Below, piece by piece: positions 45,620-54,211 of a stretch of 64,000 nt of DNA. Made by a program: the position numbers and the translations under genes. The stretch's first letter is position 1; each line of letters opens with the position of its first letter. The notes under the pieces were generated by a model. That model was not told where the DNA came from. It did no database searches and saw nothing but the letters and a program-made list of their open reading frames with translations. The stretch spans positions 93,505-157,504 of the forward strand of contig NZ_BCYY01000005.1 of NCBI RefSeq assembly GCF_001598435.1. Reading direction: 5' to 3'. Source of the stretch: Sphingomonas pituitosa NBRC 102491 (GTDB lineage Bacteria; Pseudomonadota; Alphaproteobacteria; Sphingomonadales; Sphingomonadaceae).

Positions 45620-46114
45620 ATGCGCCTGTTCCTGCTGCTCGCCGCCTGCACCGCCGCCCTGCCCGCCGCTGCGCAGGACCGCGTCGCGCAGCCGCCGATC
45701 GTTCCCGGTGCGCCGGCGGCGCAGCCCCAGGCGACGGTAATCGCCGAGCCGGTCGCGCTGCTGATTGCGGGGTTCGATGCGGACGGCGATGCCCGCGTTA
45801 CCCGCGCCGAGTTCGACGCGGGCCTGAAGCGCAGCTTCGACAGCGCCGATACCGGCCATGCCGGCATGCTCGGCTATATCGCCTATTCGGACTGGTCGCT
45901 GCGCTGGATGGGCGATCGCAACACCCTGCCCAGCCCGTTCGAGCTCGACCGCGACGGCGACAACAAGGTCAGCTGGGCCGAATTCCAGGACCGGTTCGCG
46001 CAGATCTGGACACGGTTCGACCGGAACAAGGACGGGGTGATCGAGCGCAGCGAACTGGTGACGATCCGCCCGCCGGCGTTCAACCCGATGGACGGCAAGC
46101 GCAAGCGCCGCTGA
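45620..46114 (+). CDS. Exported EF-hand calcium-binding protein
   Basis: This periplasmic protein of unknown target has 164 residues. A signal peptide (about 1-19) precedes three EF-hand loops: DADGDARVTRAE at 53-64, DRDGDNKVSWAE at 110-121, and DRNKDGVIERSE at 134-145. All three have the Asp, Asn and Glu ligands expected for calcium. The end is Lys/Arg-rich (DGKRKRR). It follows queA by 10 bp with GGGAA as a weak ribosome-binding site. A sensor or buffer role is possible. Confidence 0.87.
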   Translation: MRLFLLLAACTAALPAAAQDRVAQPPIVPGAPAAQPQATVIAEPVALLIAGFDADGDARVTRAEFDAGLKRSFDSADTGHAGMLGYIAYSDWSLRWMGDRNTLPSPFELDRDGDNKVSWAEFQDRFAQIWTRFDRNKDGVIERSELVTIRPPAFNPMDGKRKRR

Positions 46115-46122
46115 TGGATACT

Positions 46123-46204
46123 CCGTGCCCCTGCGAACGCAGGGGCCCAGGGCCACGCGCGATGTCCCCTCCTCCCCTGCGCCCCTGCTTTCGCAGGGGC
46201 ACGG
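46123..46204. repeat. Composite palindromic intergenic repeat, family D
   Basis: Two hairpins in inverted relation: CCGTGCCCCTGCGAACGCAG (46123 on) and GCCCCTGCTTTCGCAGGGGC (about 46181-46200), each with stem GCCCCTGCG. The two are about 30 bp apart. It lies between two plus-strand genes. Confidence 0.85.
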
Positions 46205-46283
46205 CTGCAGGACCAAGCGGCGCGGACACTTTCGCCGCAATGCGCTAGCATCACATGGGCGACGCCCGCTAGGATCGCTCCAC

Positions 46284-47243
46284 ATGTCGGGAACTCACGC
46301 GCACGGCCATCACCATGGCCACTCACACGGGCACGGCCATGGCCATGGCCACAGCCACGCGCCCGCCGATTTCGGCCGCGCCTTCGCTATTGGAACCGCC
46401 CTCAACATCGCCTTCGTGCTTATCGAAGGCGGCGCCGGCATCTGGACCGGATCGATGGCGCTGCTCGCCGATGCCGGACACAATCTGTCCGACGTGCTCG
46501 GGCTGCTGATCGCCTGGGTCGGCGCGGAGCTCGGCAAGCGGCCCGCCACGCCGCGCTTCACCTACGGCCTGGGTGCCTCGTCGATCCTCGCCGCCCTCGC
46601 CAACGCGCTGCTGCTGCTCATCGCGGTCGGCGCGATCCTGCTCGAGACGATCCAGCGCTTCGCCGATCCCCCCGCCGTCGCCCCCATCCCCGTGATGCTG
46701 GTGGCGGGCGCGGGAATCGTCGTGAACCTCGGCACCGCGCTGCTCTTCGCCCGCGGCCGCGAGCACGACATCAATATCCGCGGCGCCTATCTCCACATGG
46801 CGGCCGATGCCGCGGTGTCGGCGGCGGTGGTGCTCGCCGGGGCGCTGATCTGGTGGACCGGGCTGCGCTGGATCGACCCGGCGATCAGCCTGCTCGTCGT
46901 CGTGGTGATCCTGGTCGGTACCTGGGGCTTGCTGCGCGAATCGCTGACCCTGGCGCTACAGGCGGTGCCGGACCGGATCGACCTGGAAGCGGTGGAGCGC
47001 ACGCTGCTCGCCCAGCCGGGCGTCACCCGCGTCCACGATCTCCATGTCTGGCCGATGAGCACCACCGAAGCCGCGCTCACCGCCCACCTCGTCATGCCCG
47101 ATGGTCATCCAGGTGACGCATTTCTGATTAATCTTCAGCAGTTGCTCGTGCACGATTTCCGGATCGAGCACAGTACGGTACAGATTGAGCTAGGCAACGG
47201 GGCGGAGTGCCGGATGCATGGACCTGGTAGCGGACATGGTTGA
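46284..47243 (+). CDS. Cation diffusion facilitator (zinc/cobalt exporter type) with His-rich N-terminus
   Basis: This inner-membrane proton-coupled metal exporter has 319 residues. The N-terminus is a histidine/glycine run (about 4-25, with repeated HGH). Six hydrophobic helices follow (about 30-215). The metal site is given by the two motifs DAGHNLSDV and HMAADAAVS (HxxxD type, zinc/cadmium/cobalt). The cytoplasmic C-terminal domain (about 225-319) has VTRVHDLHVWPM. Start ATG at 46284. It is the first gene of a pair with the HAD phosphatase gene, which overlaps its end. Confidence 0.93.
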   Translation: MSGTHAHGHHHGHSHGHGHGHGHSHAPADFGRAFAIGTALNIAFVLIEGGAGIWTGSMALLADAGHNLSDVLGLLIAWVGAELGKRPATPRFTYGLGASSILAALANALLLLIAVGAILLETIQRFADPPAVAPIPVMLVAGAGIVVNLGTALLFARGREHDINIRGAYLHMAADAAVSAAVVLAGALIWWTGLRWIDPAISLLVVVVILVGTWGLLRESLTLALQAVPDRIDLEAVERTLLAQPGVTRVHDLHVWPMSTTEAALTAHLVMPDGHPGDAFLINLQQLLVHDFRIEHSTVQIELGNGAECRMHGPGSGHG

Positions 47244-47901
47244 TACGAGCGCCAGGGCGGCCCGCCCGCTGGACCTCGTCATCTTCGATTTCGACGGCAC
47301 GCTGTCCGACAGCGGCGACTGGTTCGTTTCCGTCGCCAACGACCTTGCCGAACGCTTCCGCTTCCGCAAGATCGCGCCCGACGAAGTGGAGCTTCTCCGC
47401 CGCAAAAGCTCGCGCGAGGTGATCGAGTTCCTCGGCATCTCGCGCTGGAAGATGCCGTGGATCGCCCGCCATGTCCGCAAGCTGGTGAGCCGGGAGGCGC
47501 ACCGGATCGAGCTGTTCCCCGGCACGCCCAACCTGCTCGAGCGGCTGGTCGACATGGGCGTGAAGCTGGCGCTGGTAACTTCCAATTCGGAAGAGAATGC
47601 GCGCAAGATCCTGGGGCCGCGCCACGCCGCCAAGATTCATTGTTATGCCTGCGGTTCCTCGCTGTTCGGCAAGGCGCCGAAGTTCCGCCGGGTGCTGCGC
47701 AAGATGGGCGTCGAGCCGCACGCCGCGCTGGCGATCGGCGACGAGACCCGCGACGTCGATGCCGCACGCGAAGTCGGCATGCGTGCCGGATCGGTGCTGT
47801 GGGGCTATGCCGCCGAGGACCTGCTGACCGGCATGGCGCCGGACGCGGTGTTCCGCACGCCCGAGGACATCGTGACCTATGTCAGCCGGCATCGGGGCTG
47901 A
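47218..47901 (+). CDS. HAD-family hydrolase (phosphoglycolate phosphatase-like)
   Basis: This is a cytoplasmic phosphatase with 227 residues. HAD motif I is IFDFDGTLSDSGDWF, motif II LALVTSNSEENARKIL (Ser/Thr), motif III a Lys in FGKAPKF, and motif IV IGDETRDVDAAREVG. A cap domain of helices is at about 35-110. The substrate is unknown. The ATG at 47218 overlaps the CDF gene by 26 nt; an ATG 18 bp later would shorten the overlap. It is convergent with prmA across a family A repeat. Confidence 0.9.
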   Translation: MDLVADMVDTSARAARPLDLVIFDFDGTLSDSGDWFVSVANDLAERFRFRKIAPDEVELLRRKSSREVIEFLGISRWKMPWIARHVRKLVSREAHRIELFPGTPNLLERLVDMGVKLALVTSNSEENARKILGPRHAAKIHCYACGSSLFGKAPKFRRVLRKMGVEPHAALAIGDETRDVDAAREVGMRAGSVLWGYAAEDLLTGMAPDAVFRTPEDIVTYVSRHRG

Positions 47902-47923
47902 GGCTCGGCACCGTCACGCAAGC

Positions 47924-48018
47924 CGTCATCCCGGCGGAAGCCGGGATCCATTCGCCTCTACGCCTCAGTTCCTTCGGAGACGGCGTGCCAATGGATTCCG
48001 GCTTTCGCCGGAATGACG
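47924..48018. repeat. Dispersed palindromic element, family A, copy 5
   Basis: The arms CGTCATCCCGGCGGAAGCC and GGATTCCGGCTTTCGCCGGA lie about 40 bp apart in inverted orientation between the convergent HAD and prmA genes. One change in each arm (GGAAG; ATTCC) still lets the small stems pair. Confidence 0.9.
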
Positions 48019-48025
48019 GATCAGG

Positions 48026-48967
48026 TCAGATATCCAGCGCCCAGCCGTCGCGGCCCTTGGGATCGGGCGGGGTGACGGGCACGTAGCGAACCGCACCCGC
48101 CGCGAGCCGCAGGATCGTCCAGTCGCCGCGGCGATCGACCGCCTCCAGCGTGCAGCCGCACGCCTCGAACGCCGCGACGACCTGCGGTCGCTGCGTCTCC
48201 AGCAGGCCCGCCAGCACGATGGTCGCGTTCGGAGCCGCGATGGCGGCCAGTTCGGGCGCCATGGAGACCAGCGGTCCCGCCAGAATATTGGCGATGACGA
48301 GGTCATACGGTGCCTTGGCGGTGATCGCGTCCGAAAGCGCGCCGTCCGCCACGATCAGGTCCACGCCCTCGATGCCGTTCGCCACGGCATTCTCGCGCGT
48401 CACGTCCACTGCGGCCGGATCGATGTCCGTCGCCATGACCGCGGCCTCGGGCCAAAGATGCGCGCCGGCAAACGCCAGCAGCCCGGTACCGGTGCCGACG
48501 TCAATGATGTTCGTGAAGCGCTGGCCCGAAAGCCCGTCGAGCATCGCCAGGCAGCCCGAAGTCGTCGCGTGGTGCCCGGTGCCGAACGCGCGGCCGGCAT
48601 CGATCAGGAACGCGCGGCCACCTTCGGGGGCTTCCACCGGGTGCGCGCTGGTGTGGACGACGAAGCGCCCCTCGCGGATCGGCTCCAGCCCTTCCTGGCT
48701 CAGCGTCACCCAGTCCTGGGCGGTGAGCGCCTCGACTTCGGGCTCCACGCCCACAGCGCTCGGCACCAGCGCCTTGATCGCCGCGAGCATCGCGGCATCG
48801 GGCTCATGCTCCATATAGGCGTCGAGCCGCCAATGCTCGACATCGTCCTCCACCGTCTCGGTGGTCATCAGCACCGCGTCGATCTCGATCGTGCCGGCGT
48901 CGATCGCCTCGGCCTCGGCGCGGGTGCAGGGCAGGCTGACCTTCCAGCTATCGATCTCAGCGGACAT
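48026..48967 (-). CDS. prmA: Ribosomal protein L11 methyltransferase
   Basis: PrmA methylates ribosomal protein L11. The protein has 313 residues. The SAM-binding domain (about 150-300) has FGTGHHATTSGCLAML, IIDVGTGTGLLAFAGAHLWP in part, and VIANILAGPLVSMAPELA (in parts). The N-terminal recognition domain (about 1-120) is present. The ATG at 48967 overlaps the end of the upstream SDR gene by 11 nt, so the two are probably coupled. An in-frame ATG 30 nt upstream is possible. Confidence 0.93.
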   Translation of the reverse strand: MSAEIDSWKVSLPCTRAEAEAIDAGTIEIDAVLMTTETVEDDVEHWRLDAYMEHEPDAAMLAAIKALVPSAVGVEPEVEALTAQDWVTLSQEGLEPIREGRFVVHTSAHPVEAPEGGRAFLIDAGRAFGTGHHATTSGCLAMLDGLSGQRFTNIIDVGTGTGLLAFAGAHLWPEAAVMATDIDPAAVDVTRENAVANGIEGVDLIVADGALSDAITAKAPYDLVIANILAGPLVSMAPELAAIAAPNATIVLAGLLETQRPQVVAAFEACGCTLEAVDRRGDWTILRLAAGAVRYVPVTPPDPKGRDGWALDI

Positions 48968-49661
48968 AGCTGGCTCCATTGGCGTCAAGCACCGCACCGG
49001 TCATCGAGGGCGGCGCATCGAGCGCGCAGAATTTGGCGATCGCGGCGATCTCCTCGGGCATCGCGACGCGGCCGAGCGGGATGTCGGCCAGCAGCTTGTC
49101 GCCGCCGCGGCTCTCCAGATAGTCCTCGGCCATGCCGGTCATGGTGAAGCCGGGGCAGATCGCGAAGGCGAGGATGCCCTGCGCGGCATAGCCCCGCGCG
49201 ATCGACTTGGTCATGCCGACCATGCCCGCCTTGGAGGCGGCATAATGCCAGTGCGCCGGGCTGTCGCCGCGATAGGCGGCGCGGCTGGCGACGTTGACGA
49301 TCCGCCCGGCGGTGCCGCGCACCTGCCAGTGGCGCACCGCCAGCCGGCAGAGCTCGGCCGAGGCGGTGAGGTTGACCCGCATCGTGCGCTCCCAGCCATC
49401 GACCCAGTCGTCATGCGCGGCGTCGAGCGGGTTGGCTTCGAAGATGCCGGCATTGTTGATCAGCACGTCGATCCGGCCGTCGAGCGCATCGAGCGCCTGC
49501 TGCCAGAGCGCCTGCGGGGCGGCGGGATCGGTGAAGTCGGCGGGAATGCCGCTGCTTGTGCCCTGGCCGACCAGCGCAACGCGATCGTCCTGCCCGAGCA
49601 GCGTGGCCGTCGCCGCGCCGATGCCCCGGCTGCTGCCGGTGAGGAGAATGTGGGTCTTCAT
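48957..49661 (-). CDS. SDR-family oxidoreductase (FabG-like)
   Basis: This short-chain dehydrogenase/reductase has 234 residues. The nucleotide-binding motif is TGSSRGIGAA, followed by NNAGIFE, the Ser in VNVASRAAYRG and the catalytic YAASKAGM. The ADFTDPAA segment and the C-terminal NGASYVR are typical of FabG-like enzymes. It overlaps prmA by 11 nt. The substrate cannot be assigned; a 3-oxoacyl reductase or general ketone reductase is possible. Confidence 0.91.
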   Translation of the reverse strand: MKTHILLTGSSRGIGAATATLLGQDDRVALVGQGTSSGIPADFTDPAAPQALWQQALDALDGRIDVLINNAGIFEANPLDAAHDDWVDGWERTMRVNLTASAELCRLAVRHWQVRGTAGRIVNVASRAAYRGDSPAHWHYAASKAGMVGMTKSIARGYAAQGILAFAICPGFTMTGMAEDYLESRGGDKLLADIPLGRVAMPEEIAAIAKFCALDAPPSMTGAVLDANGASYVR

Positions 49662-49711
49662 CGGCCTGCCCTAGCGCGGGTGCGAGGGCGCGTCACCCCG
49701 GCACGCGGGCC

Positions 49712-50401
49712 TCAGTCGTGCAGCACCGCCACGCCCAGCGCGCCGAGATTGAGCGTCAGCTGCACGCTCAGCGCGTGGTCCATCTGCGGCCGCGCGCCGG
49801 CCCGACCGAAGCGATACTGGTTGAGATAGCCGATATCGGCGTTCAGCGCCTTGCCCAGCGGCAGCGCGACACCGAGAATGTTGCGCATCCGCTCATAGCC
49901 TGCCCGCTGCCCCCAACGCGTGCTGTTGGGCAGCAGGAAGCTTTCATGGCTGGCGAACAGCGCCAGCCGCGGCCGGCCGAGCGGCAGGTTGTAGCGCAGC
50001 AGCGGCCGGATCCGCACGCCGATCCCGCTGCCGACCGTGCTGAACCGCTCGTCGATGCGGAAGCGCCCGGCAAGGCGGCCGCGGTTGAACACGATCTGCT
50101 GGCGCAGGCGGTCCTCGTCGGCGGCGCGATTTTCGCTATGGAACCCCACGCGGCGATAGCCGATGCCGAATTCCACCCCCCTGGCGACCTGCCAGCCGAG
50201 CAGCCCGCCATACTCGGTGGTGTAGATGCCGCCCTGCCGATCGCTGGTGCGCGCGATCTGCTCCAGCGTCACGCGGACCCGCTTGGTCAGCGGCACGATG
50301 ACGTTCAGCTGCTCCCAGGCCTGGCGATCCTCCTGCTGCGCATGGGCGGGCACGACACCCGCGAGCAACAGCAGCACGGCACAGGGAAAACTACGGGACA
50401 T
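49712..50401 (-). CDS. DUF2490-family outer-membrane protein
   Basis: The protein has 229 residues, exported through a signal peptide (about 1-22, cut near AHAQQ). The mature part is beta-strand-rich with alternating hydrophobic patterns, for example KRVRVTLEQIARTSDRQGG, GVEFGIGYRRVGFH, and a C-terminal strand VQLTLNLGALGVAVLHD. That pattern suggests a small outer-membrane beta-barrel, as for DUF2490. No transported substrate is known. The ATG at 50401 is preferred over upstream codons because it starts the signal peptide. Confidence 0.85.
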   Translation of the reverse strand: MSRSFPCAVLLLLAGVVPAHAQQEDRQAWEQLNVIVPLTKRVRVTLEQIARTSDRQGGIYTTEYGGLLGWQVARGVEFGIGYRRVGFHSENRAADEDRLRQQIVFNRGRLAGRFRIDERFSTVGSGIGVRIRPLLRYNLPLGRPRLALFASHESFLLPNSTRWGQRAGYERMRNILGVALPLGKALNADIGYLNQYRFGRAGARPQMDHALSVQLTLNLGALGVAVLHD

Positions 50402-50455
50402 CGGCCAGCGATGACACAGGCAGGGACCGCGGATCAAGCCGCGACCCGTGCCGGG

Positions 50456-51814
50456 TCAGGCCGCGACCGCCGTGGAGAAGGTGTCCGCCGCCGCGCGCAG
50501 CTGGTGCAGCCGATCGTCCACCTCGGTCACGTCATGCTGCAGCGTGTCGATTTCGCTGGTCACACTCTTGGTGTCCTCACGGATCGCGCCGATCGTGGCG
50601 GACATCGAATCCGCCGCCAGTGCCGTTTCATCCACCGCGGCGGTGATCGCGGTGACGGTCTGCGCCTGCACTTCCATCGCGGAGCGGATGCGGTTGGCGC
50701 TCTCCTGTACCTCCGAGACCGTGTCTCGGATCGAAGCGTTGGTCTCCACCGTCGAGCGCGTGGCAGACTGGATCGCGGCGATCTTGGCGGCGATGTCGTC
50801 GGTCGCGCGCGCGGTCTGGCTGGCAAGGCTCTTCACTTCCTGCGCCACCACCGCGAAACCGCGGCCCGCATCGCCCGCCCGCGCCGCTTCGATCGTCGCG
50901 TTGAGCGCCAGCAGGTTGGTCTGCCCGGCGATGTCGCGGATCAGGCTGAGGATCGATTCGATCGACTTGGCATGGTCGGACAGCATCTCGCTCATCCCCA
51001 CCGCCTCGCTCGCCTGGCCGGAAGCGCGCGTGGCAATCCCTGCCGCTGCCTCGACTTCGGTGCGCGCATCCTCGATCGCGCGGATCAGGCCTGCGGCGGT
51101 CATCGCCGCCTCGCGCATTGCCACGGCAGACTGCTCGGCGGCCGCCGCGACTTCGCTTGCCTTGCCCAGCATGCCCCGCGCTGCGCTCGACGCACCCTGC
51201 GCCTGGACGCGAATGCGGTTGCCGAGCATCGTCGCACCCTCGATCGATTCGGCGATGCTCGCGCGGAACTGGTCGGAACGCGCGCGGCGTTCGGCGTGTA
51301 CCGTCTCGGTCTCACGCGCGCCCAGATGCGAAGCCATCAGGTCGACCTCGGCCAGCGCAATCCGCTGCACCGCGTCGCACAGGCGAGCGAGCCGCGCGGC
51401 ATCGTGGCCGAGCTTCTCGCGCAGCACATCGATCGTCTGCGCATGGGCATATGCGAACTGCGCGATCAGCGTAGAGAGCGGGATCCCCAGCAGATACGTG
51501 CCGGCGGCATAATCGCACACCAGGCGCGACCATTCCGTGCCGAAAGGCCGTTCGAACTTGACCCGGCTGTAATGCGCACCTGCTTCCACATGCGCTTCCG
51601 TGCCATATTCGTGCAGCAGCCGCGTGCCGATCGCGCTCTTCAACAGCTGCGCCTGGCAGCGCCGGGCGATGAGGTGATACGAATCGTCGAGCAAGGCCGC
51701 GACGTCGGCACACGAGGCCAGCATCGTACCGTCCCAGTCATATTCCGCGCACCATTCCTGCGGCGATCGCGTGCAGCCGCCCCCCTGCCCCTGCTCCGGC
51801 ATTGCCGACATCAT
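50456..51814 (-). CDS. Soluble chemoreceptor with degenerate globin-like N-terminus
   Basis: This cytoplasmic methyl-accepting protein has 452 residues and no membrane helix. The N-terminal helical domain (about 25-170) resembles globin-coupled sensors, with [11 protein letters not shown] where such proteins have HxxIGLxP. The position of the heme-ligating His would be Thr. The signalling domain (about 200-452) has the canonical tip [20 protein letters not shown]. Its roughly 200-residue core differs from the adjacent paralogue at only about nine positions. The start near MSAMPEQGQ has a nearby alternative (MM). Confidence 0.88.
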   Translation of the reverse strand: MMSAMPEQGQGGGCTRSPQEWCAEYDWDGTMLASCADVAALLDDSYHLIARRCQAQLLKSAIGTRLLHEYGTEAHVEAGAHYSRVKFERPFGTEWSRLVCDYAAGTYLLGIPLSTLIAQFAYAHAQTIDVLREKLGHDAARLARLCDAVQRIALAEVDLMASHLGARETETVHAERRARSDQFRASIAESIEGATMLGNRIRVQAQGASSAARGMLGKASEVAAAAEQSAVAMREAAMTAAGLIRAIEDARTEVEAAAGIATRASGQASEAVGMSEMLSDHAKSIESILSLIRDIAGQTNLLALNATIEAARAGDAGRGFAVVAQEVKSLASQTARATDDIAAKIAAIQSATRSTVETNASIRDTVSEVQESANRIRSAMEVQAQTVTAITAAVDETALAADSMSATIGAIREDTKSVTSEIDTLQHDVTEVDDRLHQLRAAADTFSTAVAA

Positions 51815-51822
51815 TCCTCTCC

Positions 51823-53241
51823 TCAGGCGGCTACCTTGGCGACAAACTCGCCGGCGCTGCCCTTCAATGCTCCAAGCTGCGCATCGAGCGCTGCAAATCC
51901 CTGGCCGACGCGATCGATCTCGGAGGCCACTGCTTCGGTATCGGCCCGAATCGCGCTGATCGTCGCAGACATGGAGTCCGCCGCAAGCGCCGTTTCGTCG
52001 ACCGCCGCGGTGATGGCGGTTACCGTCTGCGCCTGCACCTCCATCGCGGTGCGGATGCGGTTGGCGCTTTCCTGCACTTCCGAGACGGTTTCGCGGATCG
52101 AGGCGTTGGTTTCCACCGTCGAGCGCGTGGCGGACTGGATCGCCGCGATCTTGGCCGCGATGTCGTCGGTCGCGCGCGCGGTCTGGCTGGCCAGGCTCTT
52201 CACTTCCTGCGCCACCACCGCGAAGCCGCGGCCTGCATCGCCGGCGCGGGCCGCCTCGATCGTCGCGTTCAGGGCGAGCAGGTTGGTCTGCCCTGCAATG
52301 TCGCGGATCAGGCCCAGGATCGATTCGATCGACTTGGCATGCTCGGAAAGCATTTCGCTCATCCCCACCGCGTCGGTCGCCTGGCCCGAAGCGCGCGTGG
52401 CAATCGCCGCCGCTGCTTCCACTTCGGTGCGCGCATCCTCGATCGCGCGGATCAGCCCGGCGGCGGTCATCGCAGCCTCGCGCATCGCCACCGCCGACTG
52501 CTCCGCCGCCGCCGCGACTTCGCTCGCCTTGCCGAGCATGCCGCGGGCCGAGGCCGAGGTGTGCACCGCCTGCCCGCGCAGTTCCTCGCCGCCGCGCGAA
52601 GCCTGCTCGACGGTCGCGCCGATCGAGTTGTGGAACTCGGTCGCCAGCCGGTCACGCGCCACCTGCGCGCTGTGCTCGCGATACATGTTGTAGATCTCGA
52701 CGGTGATGTCGGCTTCCAGGCCGGACAGGCGCATCAGCGTATCGACCAGCACGGGCAGCCGCGGATCGGCGCCGCCGATCCGGCGGATCAGCACTTCCAG
52801 CGCAGCCCGGTCGCTTGCACTGATCATCGAGAGCAGCGCCATCGGCGGCACGCCCTTTTCATACGCCGCCGCCACCGAACGCTCGATCGATTCGATCCAG
52901 GTCTTGGTGGTGGTTTCGAGGAAACGGGCGCGGAGGAACACCACGCCGACGTCGATCATCTTGGCGGTGTCGGACGGCGCCCAGTCGCGCTCGTCAGGGA
53001 AGCAGCGCACCCATTGGTGCCAATAGGCGGCGGACACCGCTTCGATCTCGGACTCCAGCACTTCCCAGCATTCGCGACTCGACTGCTGGAGCGAACCTTC
53101 GAAGTCGAACACATGCAGCCGCGCCGCAACATCGATCCGCGCGGTCATGGTGCCTGCTGCGGCAAGCGCCTGGGTGGAAGCCGAATCGCTCACGTACATC
53201 TTGTCCCCGGTCGGCGGCCGGGCTTCGACCGCATCGGCCAC
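51823..53241 (-). CDS. Soluble chemoreceptor with degenerate globin-like N-terminus, paralogue of the next
   Basis: This cytoplasmic methyl-accepting protein has 472 residues from 53241; the ATG at about 53199 (MYVSDSAS) may be the true start. The N-terminal domain (about 40-195) has [27 protein letters not shown] and [13 protein letters not shown]. The last aligns with the HxxIGLPP stretch of globin-coupled sensors, with Ala in place of His. The signalling domain (about 215-472) is nearly identical to that of the neighbouring receptor. It lies 8 bp from that gene and may be cotranscribed with it. No tethering pentapeptide is seen at the C-terminus. Confidence 0.88.
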   Translation of the reverse strand: MADAVEARPPTGDKMYVSDSASTQALAAAGTMTARIDVAARLHVFDFEGSLQQSSRECWEVLESEIEAVSAAYWHQWVRCFPDERDWAPSDTAKMIDVGVVFLRARFLETTTKTWIESIERSVAAAYEKGVPPMALLSMISASDRAALEVLIRRIGGADPRLPVLVDTLMRLSGLEADITVEIYNMYREHSAQVARDRLATEFHNSIGATVEQASRGGEELRGQAVHTSASARGMLGKASEVAAAAEQSAVAMREAAMTAAGLIRAIEDARTEVEAAAAIATRASGQATDAVGMSEMLSEHAKSIESILGLIRDIAGQTNLLALNATIEAARAGDAGRGFAVVAQEVKSLASQTARATDDIAAKIAAIQSATRSTVETNASIRETVSEVQESANRIRTAMEVQAQTVTAITAAVDETALAADSMSATISAIRADTEAVASEIDRVGQGFAALDAQLGALKGSAGEFVAKVAA

Positions 53242-53403
53242 AAGCTATGCCGGTCCAGTGGTTAAGAGGCGGTTAGGAGCCCCTGTGCCATTGCCGGCGC
53301 GCAACATCTTGCATCCACTGCCCGGCTGAACCTAAGGGCAATCCGTCTTGCATCCTCGTCCGGCGGGCTTAAGGAAGCCCGCGTCGACCGAAAGGATTTA
53401 TCG

Positions 53404-53826
53404 TTGGCCAACGTCCGCAACACGGCGCGACCGCTATCGCCGCACCTGGGCATCTACAAATGGGGACCGCACATGGCGGTCTCGATCCTCCACCGCGCCA
53501 CCGGCTCCGGCATGGCGACCGTGGGCACCGGGCTGTTCGTCTGGTGGCTGGTCGCGCTGGCCTATGGCCCCGATGCCTATGCGACGTTCCAGGACGTGTT
53601 CACGCTGCAGAACGGCCAGCTCAACATCCTCGGCTATATTGTCGGGATCGGGATGAGCCTGTCCTTCTTCCAGCACATGGCCTCGGGCGTGCGCCACCTG
53701 TTCCTCGATGCCGGCGCGAATTTCGAGCTGCGCAGCAACAAGCGTAGCGCACTCACCACCTTCGCGTTCAGCATCCTCGCCACCGCGATCTTCTGGGTCG
53801 TGCTTCTGGAGAAGGCCCATGGGTAA
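53404..53826 (+). CDS. sdhC: Succinate dehydrogenase cytochrome b556 subunit
   Basis: SdhC anchors succinate dehydrogenase in the membrane, binds heme b and helps form the quinone site. The protein has 140 residues with three hydrophobic helices. The family motifs RPLSPHLGIYKWGPHMAVSILHRATG (in parts) and FFQHMASGVRHLFLD with the heme ligand His are present. Translation starts with TTG at 53404, preceded by AAAGGA. It is the first gene of sdhC-D-A. Confidence 0.95.
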   Translation: MANVRNTARPLSPHLGIYKWGPHMAVSILHRATGSGMATVGTGLFVWWLVALAYGPDAYATFQDVFTLQNGQLNILGYIVGIGMSLSFFQHMASGVRHLFLDAGANFELRSNKRSALTTFAFSILATAIFWVVLLEKAHG

Positions 53827-54211
53827 CGGAACCCGGCTCGGTCGCGTCCGCGGCCTCGGCTCCGCGCATGAAGGCGCGGGCGAATGGTGGAAGCACAAGG
53901 TTTCCGCCGGATCCAACCTGCTGCTGGTGCTGTGGCTGATCGTCTCGATCGCGCTGCTGCCGGGCTATGACTATGCGACCGTCGCCGGCTGGATCGCCCA
54001 GCCGCTGGTCGCGGTGCCGCTGATCCTCCTGGTGCTCAGCGTCACCTTCCACTTCCGTCACGGCCTGCAGGTCGTGATCGAGGATTATCAGCACGACGAG
54101 ACGCGCTTCGTGCTGATCGTCCTGCTCGAATATTTCACGATCACCGTCCGCGTGCTCGCGATCTTCGCCATCCTGAAGATCGCCTTCACCTCCACCGGAG
54201 TGGCCGCCTGA
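53819..54211 (+). CDS. sdhD: Succinate dehydrogenase membrane anchor subunit
   Basis: SdhD is the second membrane anchor. The protein has 130 residues with three hydrophobic helices. It opens [19 protein letters not shown], has [15 protein letters not shown] with the quinone-site features, and [19 protein letters not shown] with the His region of helix 2. The ATG at 53819 overlaps sdhC by 8 nt, and its stop overlaps the sdhA start by one base (TGATG). All three genes are translationally linked. Confidence 0.95.
   Translation: MGNGTRLGRVRGLGSAHEGAGEWWKHKVSAGSNLLLVLWLIVSIALLPGYDYATVAGWIAQPLVAVPLILLVLSVTFHFRHGLQVVIEDYQHDETRFVLIVLLEYFTITVRVLAIFAILKIAFTSTGVAA

Noticed and set aside
49718..52693. 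A 991-codon open frame on the plus strand across the chemoreceptor genes
   Set aside because: It is antisense to two clear chemoreceptors and the DUF2490 gene, has low-complexity His/Arg-rich translation and no family pattern. Long antisense frames are expected in GC-rich DNA.
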